Shown here piece by piece: positions 1-9,013 of a stretch of 64,000 bases of DNA. Position numbers and translations under genes: made by a program. A model generated the notes under the pieces. It was not told the origin of the DNA and ran no database searches. It saw only the letters and a program-made list of their open reading frames with translations. The stretch covers positions 1,674,001 through 1,738,000 of the forward strand of contig NZ_CP109131.1 of the NCBI RefSeq assembly GCF_035917995.1. The letters run 5' to 3'. The stretch comes from Streptosporangium sp. NBC_01755 (GTDB taxonomy: Bacteria > Actinomycetota > Actinomycetes > Streptosporangiales > Streptosporangiaceae). Position 1 is the first letter of the stretch, and each line of letters starts with the position of its first letter.

Positions 1-1283
1 CCCGTCCCCGGCGGTGGAAGACCGACCTCGTCCCACTGCTGCCCGCCCTGGCCAACAACCCCGACGTGGCCAGGGGCCTGTTCAACGCCATGTCGCGCGA
101 GGACCTCAGAGACCTGCTCACCGAGCTCAACCGCCCAGAAACCTCAAAAATCTATAAAACACCCTGGTTTGGGCTGGAAACCCCCAAACATCCCTGGCGG
201 TGGCCGACGAGCGTGGACTTCGACATCGGCGCGGAGTTCGGCCGGATGCTCGCCGCCGGAGGCGGCGCCTACGAGAAGGGCCCGCACAGCCCCGAGGCCG
301 CGAAGTTCGCCTTCAATGTCATGACCATCATGGGCGACCTCAAGGACACCGACGGCACCGAGGACTCCCCGGCCACCCCGATGGAGGTCGCGCCGGCAGC
401 CAGGATCTACATGTCGACGCTGGCCGGCGCCTACGCCACCGAGATCACCGAGGGCGCGAACATCGGCGACGCCAACATGACCGAGGCGAGCACGCTCAAG
501 CCCTTCACCTCGGCCTTCGGCACCACGGCGGCGTTCACCCTGAGCCCGAAGGACACCTACAACTTCCTGAAGACCTTCGCCGACTCCGCGAAGAACCTCG
601 CCCCGTTCGACCAGGGCATGGGCCGTTTCTCCCAGCAGCTCATCGCCGACGCCTCGGCGACGGCCCGGCGCACCGGCGACGTCGAACACCTGGACAAGGC
701 GTTCACCGCCCTGGGCAACGTACGCGGCTTCGAACTGGCCGCCGTCGAGAAGGTCCAGGGCAACCTGGACATGATCGACAAGCAGCGCAAGGATACGGTG
801 AACTTCCTCCGCGACGCCGCCATCGGGCTGGCGAGCACGCTCTACGCACCGAACCTGGTGTGGGGGTTCGGCTGGCTGGCGCTAAGCACCTCCCTCTCCG
901 CCGAGGGCGCCTTCGGCAAGGAGGACGAGACCCGGATGGACAAGGCCAACAAGGACGACAGGGCGGCGACCCTCAGCCGCCAGCACACGTACGCGCAACT
1001 GCTGATGGCCAACGGCTTCACCCCGAAGGTGACAGCCGCCGAGTTCCAGGCCAGCTGCCCACCCGGCGTGTCCATCATCGACGCCAAGGGCAACCTCAGA
1101 CCGTTCGCCGAACTGATCAAACAGGGCAACAAGGGGTTGGAGTCCTTCGAGCGGTGGGCGGTGGCCAACGGCATGGGAAGCGAGGCCAAGCTTTCACTTG
1201 GAAGGCTGTCCAACGACACGGCGAGCTGGTTCGAAGGCAGCAACAAGCGAGGCCGGGAGCGCGCTCTGGCCTTCGACAGTTAG
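1..1283 (+). CDS. 3' part of a large hypothetical protein
   Basis: The frame is open from base 3 with no stop, so this is the C-terminal part of a longer protein whose start lies outside the window. The GTG at 66 is internal and has no convincing Shine-Dalgarno site. About 427 residues are visible. They are mostly helical, with a short alanine- and leucine-rich hydrophobic stretch near the middle (around base 850) and a charged region after it. I recognise no catalytic motif. A WXG-like small protein lies just downstream on the same strand (1814), and large helical proteins beside such genes are often type VII secretion substrates or tape-measure-like proteins. That link is inference only. 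The stop codon is one base away from the stop of the convergent lipoprotein gene. Confidence 0.75.
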   Translation, partial: RPRRWKTDLVPLLPALANNPDVARGLFNAMSREDLRDLLTELNRPETSKIYKTPWFGLETPKHPWRWPTSVDFDIGAEFGRMLAAGGGAYEKGPHSPEAAKFAFNVMTIMGDLKDTDGTEDSPATPMEVAPAARIYMSTLAGAYATEITEGANIGDANMTEASTLKPFTSAFGTTAAFTLSPKDTYNFLKTFADSAKNLAPFDQGMGRFSQQLIADASATARRTGDVEHLDKAFTALGNVRGFELAAVEKVQGNLDMIDKQRKDTVNFLRDAAIGLASTLYAPNLVWGFGWLALSTSLSAEGAFGKEDETRMDKANKDDRAATLSRQHTYAQLLMANGFTPKVTAAEFQASCPPGVSIIDAKGNLRPFAELIKQGNKGLESFERWAVANGMGSEAKLSLGRLSNDTASWFEGSNKRGRERALAFDS

Positions 1284-1284
1284 C

Positions 1285-1728
1285 TCACGAGGTTGGGAGA
1301 CACTCGGTTTCACCTCTGACCGCGTACTGCCCGTTACCTGGCGACTCCAAAGTCATCTTTGTCTTGTACTCGTCGTTGGCAAGCTTGATAGGAGCATCGC
1401 CACGGTCTTCAACGATGCGATAAGGAGCTACCCCAGAAAGTGAGCCCAGCAAGAGAGTGTTAAGACTGTCCGCCCCACGTTCTGTTGCCGGATCCCTGCC
1501 GACAGCAGCGAAGGTCCGCTTTTCTTTGCCCTCACCACATGAAATATCACGCCCACCGGAATCGGTGATTCGGACATCCAAAGCGTGGCGCTCCTTCATC
1601 AACTCGGTGATATGAGTTTTGAGGGTCTCGCCCGCTTCGGCCGCCGTAGGGCCGCTATCCCCACATCCGGCCACACCCAGTAACACCACCGTACAAACCA
1701 GGACACCGCGCCGCACAAAACGTCCCAT
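1285..1728 (-). CDS. small secreted lipoprotein, function unknown
   Basis: A 147-residue protein with a clear lipoprotein signal: MGRFVRRG, a hydrophobic stretch, then the lipobox GVAGC, with the cysteine as the lipid anchor. The mature part should sit on the outer face of the membrane. The ATG at 1728 was chosen because GGAGGA lies seven bases before it. The frame stays open further upstream, but that part lacks a signal peptide. The mature domain is short and mixed in charge, with two further cysteines (ISCGEG near residue 70 and ETECLP near the end) that could pair. It resembles small actinobacterial lipoproteins of unknown function, and I cannot name the family. Confidence 0.8.
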   Translation of the reverse strand: MGRFVRRGVLVCTVVLLGVAGCGDSGPTAAEAGETLKTHITELMKERHALDVRITDSGGRDISCGEGKEKRTFAAVGRDPATERGADSLNTLLLGSLSGVAPYRIVEDRGDAPIKLANDEYKTKMTLESPGNGQYAVRGETECLPTS

Positions 1729-1813
1729 GCATTCCTCCAGGGCTGGCCGATGTGCCGTAGACCCAATAATGTCCAATAGTCCGTCCGATGTATCCGCATC
1801 CGAAGAGGGATAA

Positions 1814-2104
1814 ATGAATTCTCGCCCGGAGGATCTGGTGCCCAACCCGCGGCGCCAACTGCTGGAACAGACGTTGACGGAGCTCAGGGCGCGGGTCGCC
1901 GTCCTGGAGGCCGCCCTCGACCCGGCCCACGGCCAACTCACCGGCCGGCCGACCTGGGTGGGGCCAAAGGCCCGGACGTTCGTCGAAGACCTCACCGCCC
2001 GCCGCGTACGGCTGCGCCAGGCGGCCAGGGCACTCGTCGACGCCCTCGAAGAGGAACTCCGCTCCGCCCCGGCCAAGATCCCGCCCGCCGCCGCGCGGTA
2101 CTGA
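1814..2104 (+). CDS. small helical WXG100-like protein
   Basis: A 96-residue, strongly helical, charged protein. A first helix (about residues 15-37, rich in L, E and R) is followed by the turn TWVGPKA near residue 47 and a second long helix. Two helices joined by a W-x-G turn is the architecture of WXG100/ESAT-6 proteins secreted by type VII systems. The length fits too. No secretion machinery is visible in the window, so the assignment is structural inference. The gene is divergent from the lipoprotein gene, with 85 bases between their starts. Confidence 0.6.
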   Translation: MNSRPEDLVPNPRRQLLEQTLTELRARVAVLEAALDPAHGQLTGRPTWVGPKARTFVEDLTARRVRLRQAARALVDALEEELRSAPAKIPPAAARY

Positions 2105-2269
2105 CCTGCAGCGCCCTCAACCCCGGAACCGGCCAGTTGCGTTCCCGGTCCAGGGTGAAGGCCTCGATCCGGCCATTGCGGAGCGACGTGCCGCATGTTC
2201 CCCTCGACGGGCGGACCGGACCGACGATCCAGATCACCTGACGTTCGGATCAGGGCGCAGCCGACCACC

Positions 2270-2560
2270 TCACAGGCGGTTGGCACCGACTCCGTTCCCG
2301 TCCTGCCCGGTCGTCGCGTTTGCGGCATTCAGCAGCGTCCAGATCTTCTCCGCGGTCAAGGGCACCGAAGTGATCTTGTCTGCTACCTCAGGCAGGGCCG
2401 CAGCCACGGCGTTCACGACCGTGGCGACCGAGACGATCGTGCCGCTCTCGCCGACCCCCTTCATCCCGCCGGGCGTGATCGGCGACGGGTGGGTGAGGTG
2501 GTCGACGACGATCGCCGGGATGTCGGCCGAACCGGGGAGCGAGCCGTAGCTGAAACAGGG
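2270..2560 (-). pseudogene. C-terminal remnant of a molybdenum hydroxylase large subunit
   Basis: In the minus frame ending at 2270 the translation reads LPGSADIPAIVVDHL, a THPSPITPGGMKGVGESG-type motif, and then a helix ending EKIWTLLNAA. This is the classic C-terminus of the CO/xanthine/aldehyde dehydrogenase molybdopterin subunit (CoxL/XdhA family, Ald_Xan_dh_C2), whose KGVGE motif lies near the active site. Only about 95 residues of an expected 750-800 remain. Upstream of about 2560 the similarity stops, and no partner subunits (FAD or 2Fe-2S) are present. It is a gene relic, probably left when the neighbouring defence genes arrived. Confidence 0.7.
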
Positions 2561-2663
2561 CTGTACACCACGGCCGTGGACGCAACCCGGCCGTATCTGA
2601 TCGACGGCTGCCTGGCCGAGACTGGCCTGGTCCGCAAATCTTCGTAACTCTACGAATTAAAGA

Positions 2664-4979
2664 TCAGCAGTGGTAGCCGAACTGGCCGAGGCGGTGGTGG
2701 GCGATCTCGATCTCGGCCGGCGTGAAGAGGTCCGCGAAGCGCGGCTGAACGACCAGCGCCTCGACGGTCAGGTCGAGACGCCCACGCTCCCAGAGAGCGG
2801 CGAAGCCGTCGGACACCGCGGGGGCGTGCAGCAGCTTGCGGGCCGTGGCGAGGCTGCCGTGCTCGGCGAGCATGCTCAGGAAGTACGTCGCATGGTAGTT
2901 CGCCTCGGCGCGCGCCCTGTCATAGACGGAGCGCATCGCCTCGTTGAACTCGGCGTCCACCGCCGTTCCGGCCTTCGGCTCGTCCCCGGTAGCAGGCTCC
3001 TCCGCCGAGGACCCCGAGGACCCCGAGAACCCGGAGACCCCGGAGACCCCGGAGACCCTGGAGACCCCGGAGGCGCTCTCGTTGCGACGGGTCACGTAAC
3101 CGAGCAGGGCGTCGACCGAGGTGAACACCTCGTACCCCAGCTCTTCCAGCCGGGGCAGATCCGCGACGTCCGGATCGAGCTCCAGGACCACGGGCCTGCC
3201 CTGCCCCGCCTGCAGCCCGTCCGGCCAGAAGGCCTCGGCGACGGCCAGCGCACGACCTGTGACGGGATCGGCGATCTCGCTGTCGAGCGCCGGTTCGGCG
3301 TACCCCAGTCGCACCAGTTCCTCGGCCATGGCCTTGACCTGGGCCGAACGGACGTCGTCCTGCTCGTCCGCGACCACCGTCACCGGCCGCAGCTCGGTGG
3401 CCGCCACCGCGGAGGCTCCGTTACGGAGTTCGGTCAGGAAGGACTGCACGGCCTGCGCCAGCAGTTCACGCCGGGCTGCGAGGAAGTCGGGGTAGCGCTC
3501 GACCCGCCATAGGTCGGGGTCGGCCGGGATCCACTGCGAGGCGAGCACGCCGGGGTGCCTCTCCTCCGCCTCCGCGAAATACTCCTGGGGAGAACGCTTC
3601 CCGATCATGAGGTTGGTGTCCTGGGTCAGGAAGCAGAAGTTCGCGACGGCGTTGACCTGCGACCGGTCGTAGCCGGCCCGGTAGAGCACTGCCTTGGGGA
3701 AGATGTGGTGCACCTGCAGAGAGGTGAGCCTGCCCAGCATCTCGGCGCGCAGTTCCAGTCCGCTGCCGAGGTCGCGGGCGCCCTTGACCCGGGTGAGCAT
3801 GTAGAGGAGCGGGTAGAAGCGTGAGCCCTTGGTGGAGCCGTCGAAGTCATGGGCCTGGATCTCCAGGTTTCCGCCGCGCCAGCGCTCCAGGGACGCGATC
3901 AGCCCGTCTATGCCGGACTCCTTGACGATCTCGTAGTCCTGGGCGAGCACCGTCTCGGTCGATCCGGCGAAGCGGCCCCAGAGCGCGGAGTGCACGTACC
4001 AGAACAGCACCTTGTCCCGATGGACGGCGTCGGCGAATCGGCCGCCCGGGCTGAGGTGGAGCAGCCGGGAGATGACGGGGATCGCGTAGCGGCCCATGAG
4101 CACCTGGTCGTGGTCCAGGCCGAGCCGCCCGGAGGCGGCTTCGAGGAAGTTGCCGACGTACCCGACGGACCTGGTCAGGGCGGTCTCGAAGTCGGTGGCC
4201 GACACGGCGTCGAGCGCGGTGAACACCGCCCGTCCGGTCGCCACCGCGGTGGTGTTGCGCAGCAGCCAGTCCAGGGAGAACTCGAATCCCACGCTCTCCC
4301 AGCGCTTCAGCTGGTCGCGCATGACCTGCCGGGCGGGAGACCAGTGCGCGCAGATCTTCGCCAGCGCGAGGTCGCCCTTGGACAGCGCGGTGCCGCCGGA
4401 GTTCACCCGGTTGAAGATGTCGACGACGACTTCCACGTCCTTGTCGGCCCCGGTGATCTTCTCCTCGTGGAACTCCCGGTCGAGAAGCTGCCGCAACCGG
4501 TTGAGCCGCTCAAGGTAGGTGGTGAACTCCGGAACGGAGCTGAAGTCCTTGATGAACGGCTCCAGCCCGTCGGTGAACAGCCGGGTCACGTCCACCCATC
4601 TGGGGTCGTCACGCATCTTCGCCGGGCCGTAGAACTCGAAGTTCTCGTCCTCGACGTTGAACCGGAGACCGGTGAACGCCGAGGCGTCTCCCTCGAAGAA
4701 CGCGGGCGCCTGGCCTCGGATCACCCCGTACAGGGAGGTGATGCGCTGCTGGCCGTCGAGCAGCAGCAGCCGTACGCCGCCGTCGGTCGCGCCGCCGCGT
4801 ACCGAGGCCTGGTCCGGTTCGGTCTCCCACATCAGCAGGCCGCCGACCGGGTATCCGCGATACAGCGAGCGCATCAACCCGCGGACCTGGTCACGGTTCC
4901 AGACGTACCCCCGCTGGAACTCCGGCAGCAGCACGGTGCCGTTGTCGATCTGGTGGAGGAGTACCGAGAGCTTGGCCAT
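2664..4979 (-). CDS. DUF262/HNH (GmrSD-like) defence protein
   Basis: A 771-residue protein. The N-terminal DUF262 domain carries DGQQR at residues 75-79, the nucleotide-binding and hydrolysis motif of GmrS and related ParB/Srx-fold proteins. A HHIFP motif near residue 422 marks an HNH-type (DUF1524-like) nuclease region. The family includes type IV restriction enzymes such as GmrSD and BrxU, which cut modified phage DNA. A low-complexity Ser/Gly/Val linker (about residues 635-660) leads to a helical C-terminal domain I do not recognise. The ATG at 4979 follows AGGCAGGAC. It is the last gene of the same-strand run that begins with the DISARM core, 74 bases after the UvrD helicase stop, so it may share that transcript. 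Confidence 0.85.
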   Translation of the reverse strand: MAKLSVLLHQIDNGTVLLPEFQRGYVWNRDQVRGLMRSLYRGYPVGGLLMWETEPDQASVRGGATDGGVRLLLLDGQQRITSLYGVIRGQAPAFFEGDASAFTGLRFNVEDENFEFYGPAKMRDDPRWVDVTRLFTDGLEPFIKDFSSVPEFTTYLERLNRLRQLLDREFHEEKITGADKDVEVVVDIFNRVNSGGTALSKGDLALAKICAHWSPARQVMRDQLKRWESVGFEFSLDWLLRNTTAVATGRAVFTALDAVSATDFETALTRSVGYVGNFLEAASGRLGLDHDQVLMGRYAIPVISRLLHLSPGGRFADAVHRDKVLFWYVHSALWGRFAGSTETVLAQDYEIVKESGIDGLIASLERWRGGNLEIQAHDFDGSTKGSRFYPLLYMLTRVKGARDLGSGLELRAEMLGRLTSLQVHHIFPKAVLYRAGYDRSQVNAVANFCFLTQDTNLMIGKRSPQEYFAEAEERHPGVLASQWIPADPDLWRVERYPDFLAARRELLAQAVQSFLTELRNGASAVAATELRPVTVVADEQDDVRSAQVKAMAEELVRLGYAEPALDSEIADPVTGRALAVAEAFWPDGLQAGQGRPVVLELDPDVADLPRLEELGYEVFTSVDALLGYVTRRNESASGVSRVSGVSGVSGFSGSSGSSAEEPATGDEPKAGTAVDAEFNEAMRSVYDRARAEANYHATYFLSMLAEHGSLATARKLLHAPAVSDGFAALWERGRLDLTVEALVVQPRFADLFTPAEIEIAHHRLGQFGYHC
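3010..3074. repeat. short tandem repeat inside the DUF262 gene
   Basis: Imperfect tandem copies of a 9-base unit of the CCGGAGACC type. They encode alternating V/S/G and S/S/G residues, a flexible linker between the nuclease part and the C-terminal domain. Copy number is likely to vary between strains. Confidence 0.75.
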
Positions 4980-5053
4980 GTCCTGCCTTCAGCGTGAGAG
5001 ACCGATGATCTTAACTGTCGCCGTACGGCTTGCACTTGATCTTTTACTGAAAG

Positions 5054-7159
5054 TCACGTGGCGAAGCCGGCCAGGAACGGGCTGGCCGTTCCGTGCCAGG
5101 AGAGGTGGAGCTGCTCCCGCGCCCGGGTGCACGCGACGAACACCAGGCAGCGCTCACGCTGCAGATCCTGCGCGTGCGTCAGGGGATCCTCCCGAACCGG
5201 GGTGACCGCGCTCGACGACGGCACCTGGTGTTCCGAAAGACCGATGATCGCCACGCAGCGGAACTCCAGCCCCTTCATCCGGTGCATGGTCCCGGACCGG
5301 ACCGCGTCCTCGGCGTCCGGGGCCTTGGCCAGCGACCGCGCCGGGATTCCGGCTCGCTCCAGCACGGTGATCGCCGAGTCGGAGAGCATGTTGGACCGGG
5401 CCGCGATGCCGATCTCCCCCGGTGCCACACCCGCGTCCAGCCACTCCCCGATCTTGCCCGCGAGCGCGTCCAGTTCGTCCTTCTGGGTGCGGAAACCGCG
5501 GAGCTCCGGCGGCCGGCCGTGCACCTGTGACCGATAGCCGGCCACCATGTCCAGGCCGGCGTCCAGACCGCCGTCCATGTCGTCGATCCGCTCGCCGCGC
5601 AGCATGCCCAGGCTCCAGGCGAGGATCTCGGCGGTCGTCCGGTAGTTGATGGTCAGCCGGGTGGAACGGCCCGCGACCCCGATGCCGAGCTCCCGCAGCG
5701 AGACCCGGCTCTGGTAGATCCGCTGGTGGGTGTCACCCGCGATGAACAGGTCGTCGGGCCCCTCGGACACGGCCGCGCGGAGCAGCCGCCACTGGACGGG
5801 GTGCAGGTCCTGCGCCTCGTCGACGACGATGTGCCGGTACGGCCGCTCCGGCCGCTCGCGGAGCAACCGGGCGGCCTCGACGCAGATCGTCTCGTATGTC
5901 CAGACGCGCCGCCGTCGCAGCTCCTCCTCGAACTCCCACACCGCCTGCCACACCTGGGCCTTCTGCCGGGAGCCCAGCCCTCGGCCCCGCCCCTCCCGCT
6001 TGGCCTTCAGGTATTCGGCGGCGCTGGTCACCTGCTGGGCGAGCACCACGTGCCGCCACTCCTCGGCGAGGAACGTCTCGGTGAAGGGCGCGTCGAGCTG
6101 CTTGACGATCCGCCGCCAGATGTCCTTCTCCTCCTTGTCCCGGAGGATGGCGGCGCGGCCGTGCCGTTCGGCGAAGACCTGGTAGGACAGCTGGTCGACG
6201 TGCCGCACGACGATGCGGTCGCGGACCTCGGGTGAGTCGGTCAGCAGTCGCACCCCGGCCTCCAGCGAGGCGGACAGCGTCGAGGTGAAGGTGGTCACCA
6301 GCACCGGGCCGGCGCCCTGGCGCGCGAGATGGCAGGCGCGGTGCAGGGCGACGACCGTCTTACCGGTACCGGGGCCGCCGGTGACGCGGGCCGGTCCGCC
6401 GAAGGCCGCGTACGCCACCCGGTGCTGCGCCGGATGGAGATAGACCTTCCAGAGCGCGAACGGGTGACGGAACACCTCCATCAGTTCATCCGGGCCGTCG
6501 ACGAGTACGACCTGCTCGGGGGTGCGCTCGACGGCCGCCGTGATGTCCTCGGTGTCATACGGCTCACGCCCGGCGCCGGCGCCGAGTTCGGCCCACACCT
6601 GTTCGGGGGTCATGCCCGCGGCCAGCCCGTAGAGGGCGTCCCACTGGTTCCGCGGCAGGAAGGACCTGGCGGCCTCCAGTTGCACCACGTCGGTCAGCGC
6701 CCTGGCGAAGGCCAGGGTCTGCTCGTCGACGCCGAGTCGCCTGAGGTCGGCGTCGCCCGCGTCGTCGAACAGCCGCCGCGGCGCCCGATCCGCCATCCTG
6801 GCCAGTTCCGGCAGGGTGGCGTCGATGGCCGCGCCATCCCTGATCTCGATGCGGCCGGTCGCCGTGTTCACCGATGCCCTGCGGCGCTGCGCCCAGGTGT
6901 AGGCATCGTCATGCGGCAGCACTTTCAGCAGCGTGAACGAGTCACCGGCCTCGGGCGCGAGCACGACCCCACGCCAGAATTTGTCGATGCGAATCGTCCG
7001 GAACCGGGGGTCACGCGCGTTGTTCGGCTTCTCCAGATGCAGTCCGGCATGGGTGGCCTGCTCGAATTTGGCGAAGATCTCCGTGACGCGGTCCTGGACG
7101 GATCGGTCGAGCTTTCCGAAGTCACGGAGAAAGTCCTTGTCGATTCCGAGCTTCGGCAC
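5054..7159 (-). CDS. UvrD/Rep-type helicase with RelE-like N-terminal domain
   Basis: A 701-residue protein. Residues 1 to about 95 (KLGIDKDFLRDFGKLD... to ...LPHDDAYTWAQRR) look like a RelE/ParE-fold toxin domain. The rest is a superfamily 1 helicase: Walker A GGPGTGKT near 260, DEAQDLHPVQW (motif II), GDTHQRIYQS (motif III), INYRT (motif IV), MHRMKGLEF (motif V) and CTRAREQL (motif VI). The GTG at 7159 was chosen because GGAGGA lies six bases upstream. Longer starts would overlap the kinase stop at 7218. It sits 58 bases after the kinase gene and reads in the same direction as DISARM. An ATP-driven 3'-5' translocase on DNA is the likely activity. The role of the RelE-like part is unknown; it could bind nucleic acid rather than act as a toxin. 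Confidence 0.85.
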   Translation of the reverse strand: MPKLGIDKDFLRDFGKLDRSVQDRVTEIFAKFEQATHAGLHLEKPNNARDPRFRTIRIDKFWRGVVLAPEAGDSFTLLKVLPHDDAYTWAQRRRASVNTATGRIEIRDGAAIDATLPELARMADRAPRRLFDDAGDADLRRLGVDEQTLAFARALTDVVQLEAARSFLPRNQWDALYGLAAGMTPEQVWAELGAGAGREPYDTEDITAAVERTPEQVVLVDGPDELMEVFRHPFALWKVYLHPAQHRVAYAAFGGPARVTGGPGTGKTVVALHRACHLARQGAGPVLVTTFTSTLSASLEAGVRLLTDSPEVRDRIVVRHVDQLSYQVFAERHGRAAILRDKEEKDIWRRIVKQLDAPFTETFLAEEWRHVVLAQQVTSAAEYLKAKREGRGRGLGSRQKAQVWQAVWEFEEELRRRRVWTYETICVEAARLLRERPERPYRHIVVDEAQDLHPVQWRLLRAAVSEGPDDLFIAGDTHQRIYQSRVSLRELGIGVAGRSTRLTINYRTTAEILAWSLGMLRGERIDDMDGGLDAGLDMVAGYRSQVHGRPPELRGFRTQKDELDALAGKIGEWLDAGVAPGEIGIAARSNMLSDSAITVLERAGIPARSLAKAPDAEDAVRSGTMHRMKGLEFRCVAIIGLSEHQVPSSSAVTPVREDPLTHAQDLQRERCLVFVACTRAREQLHLSWHGTASPFLAGFAT

Positions 7160-7217
7160 GCCGTGTCCTCCGGAGGTTCTCATTTGTGGAAGCGACCTAC
7201 AAGAATGCTCGCCCTGG

Positions 7218-8954
7218 TTATCGGCCATCAAGGCTTTCCAGGATTTCCCGGACCTTTTCGACGGTGGGGTGGCGGGAGCCGTATCTACCTTCGAGATCCC
7301 GCAGCAGGTCGCTCAGCGTGACCTTCGCCCGCGATCTCCTGCCGGAGCCGAGTTCGAGAAGCCCGATCTGGCGCCGCAACTCCAGCATCCGTTCCTCGTC
7401 GACGCCGAACCGTCTCTCGTCGTCCAGGAGCCCGCCGAGCTGGGCCAGGGCCAGGTTCGTCTCGCCGACCGCCGCGTGGCAGTTCGCCTCCATCAGGCGG
7501 CAGCGCAGTACGAGATCGTGCTCGGGCCCCTCCCGGTCGGCGAGGTCGGCCACCAGCCTGCCGAACTCGGGAGCGGCCCGCCGGTAGTCCCCGCCGAGGA
7601 ACAGCGCGTCGGCCAGTTCGATTCGCAGGTCGATCACACCTGAGTCCTTGGGCCCGAGGGCACGGACGGCCGGTTCCACCGCCTCCGCCAGCACGTCCGC
7701 GGCCTGGGTGAACCTCGACTCGGCCTTGAGCGCCTCGGCGTCTTTTCTGGCGGACGCGACGGCCTCCTGCCCGGCATCACGCTGCCCGGCCGCCGGCCCG
7801 GCGTCGCCCCGGCGACCCCCGGCGTCCCGGGGCGACCCGGGCCGGGGCGACTCGGCCCCGGCCCCGTCCCGGAGCCGCTCGGGCCGTGCCTTCCCGGTCA
7901 GCGGCCGATCGGCGGCGGGGCCGGTCGCCGATCCGACCGGCCTCACGCCGACCGACACCACCGCGACCGGCCCCGCTGCGGGCGGCTCGGCGGCGATCCG
8001 GCCCACGACGGCCGCGTACATCCGCACCGGGTGGGGTGCGCCGAGGTTCACATAACCGGGGAAGGCCGGCAGGTCGCGGCAGAAGTCCATCAGCCGCCGG
8101 TAGACCACGTCGGCACTGGGAGGCCGCTTCTCCGGCTCCTTCGCGAGCAGCCACAGGACGAGCCGCTCCAGCCCTTCCGGCACCTCTCGTCTCCTGGTAC
8201 GCAGCGGCCGGGGAGGAACGTCGGTGTGGTTGCGCATCGAGGCCAGCGCCGTGGGACCGGCGAACTGGTTCTTCCCACTGAGCATCTCGTCCAGGACCAC
8301 ACCGAGGGAGTACAGGTCACTCCGCCGGCTGGTGGCCTCGCCCATCGCCTGTTCCGGCGCCATGTAATCGGGGCTGCCCACCACGATGCCCGTCGCGGTG
8401 AGCTTCGTGACGGCGTTGGAACCGAGCGCGGCGACGATGCCGAAGTCCAGCACCTTCACCGTCCCGTCGGGGCAGAGCATCAGGTTGCTCGGCTTGAGGT
8501 CACGGTGGACCAGCGAGTTGGCGTGGGCCACGGCCAGCACCGAGCACACCTGGGCGGCGATCGCCACCGCCCAGGCGACGGGCACCTCGGTCTCGTCGAG
8601 CAGCGAGGAGACCGGGCAGCCGTTGACGAGCTGCATGACCAGGTACAGCTCTTCGCCATGCGATCCGCAGTCGTAGACGACGGGCACCCCGGGATGTTCC
8701 AGCCGGGCGGTGATCCGCGACTCGCGCACGAAGCGTTTGGTGAGTTCGTCATCGGGTCTGCCGTCGGTCTGCCTGTCGATCCGGATGAACTTGACCGCGA
8801 CCGGCCGATCCAGACGTTTGTCGTAGCCGAACCAGACCTCCCCCATACCGCCCGCCTGACGGGACACCGGGTCCAGTTCATAGCGATCTCCGACAATTGT
8901 CCGCCTGCCCACAACGGCCCGCCTTCCACGGAGAATTTTGGTATTTCCTAACAA
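7218..8954 (-). CDS. soluble serine/threonine kinase with TPR-like C-terminus
   Basis: A Hanks-type kinase of about 564-578 residues. The P-loop is degenerate (RQAGGMGEV). The ATP lysine lies in VAVKFIRID, the catalytic loop is HRDLKPSN (near residue 150), DFG follows at about 170, and the activation-loop end is GSPDYMAPEQ. No transmembrane segment follows the kinase, unlike PknB-type receptors. Instead a proline/alanine/glycine-rich linker leads to helical repeats (about 395-578) resembling TPRs. The start is uncertain. TTG at 8954 is the longest, and GTG at 8912 is a good alternative that begins just before the kinase domain. It lies directly downstream of drmC on the same strand. Kinases are known in other phage-defence systems (PglW, Stk2), so a signalling role in defence is plausible. 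Confidence 0.85.
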   Translation of the reverse strand: MLGNTKILRGRRAVVGRRTIVGDRYELDPVSRQAGGMGEVWFGYDKRLDRPVAVKFIRIDRQTDGRPDDELTKRFVRESRITARLEHPGVPVVYDCGSHGEELYLVMQLVNGCPVSSLLDETEVPVAWAVAIAAQVCSVLAVAHANSLVHRDLKPSNLMLCPDGTVKVLDFGIVAALGSNAVTKLTATGIVVGSPDYMAPEQAMGEATSRRSDLYSLGVVLDEMLSGKNQFAGPTALASMRNHTDVPPRPLRTRRREVPEGLERLVLWLLAKEPEKRPPSADVVYRRLMDFCRDLPAFPGYVNLGAPHPVRMYAAVVGRIAAEPPAAGPVAVVSVGVRPVGSATGPAADRPLTGKARPERLRDGAGAESPRPGSPRDAGGRRGDAGPAAGQRDAGQEAVASARKDAEALKAESRFTQAADVLAEAVEPAVRALGPKDSGVIDLRIELADALFLGGDYRRAAPEFGRLVADLADREGPEHDLVLRCRLMEANCHAAVGETNLALAQLGGLLDDERRFGVDEERMLELRRQIGLLELGSGRRSRAKVTLSDLLRDLEGRYGSRHPTVEKVREILESLDGR

Positions 8955-9013
8955 TCACCAAGGGGTTTCCGGAGAACGTACATGTTCACCGGTGAGACCG
9001 CGGAATCCCCGGC

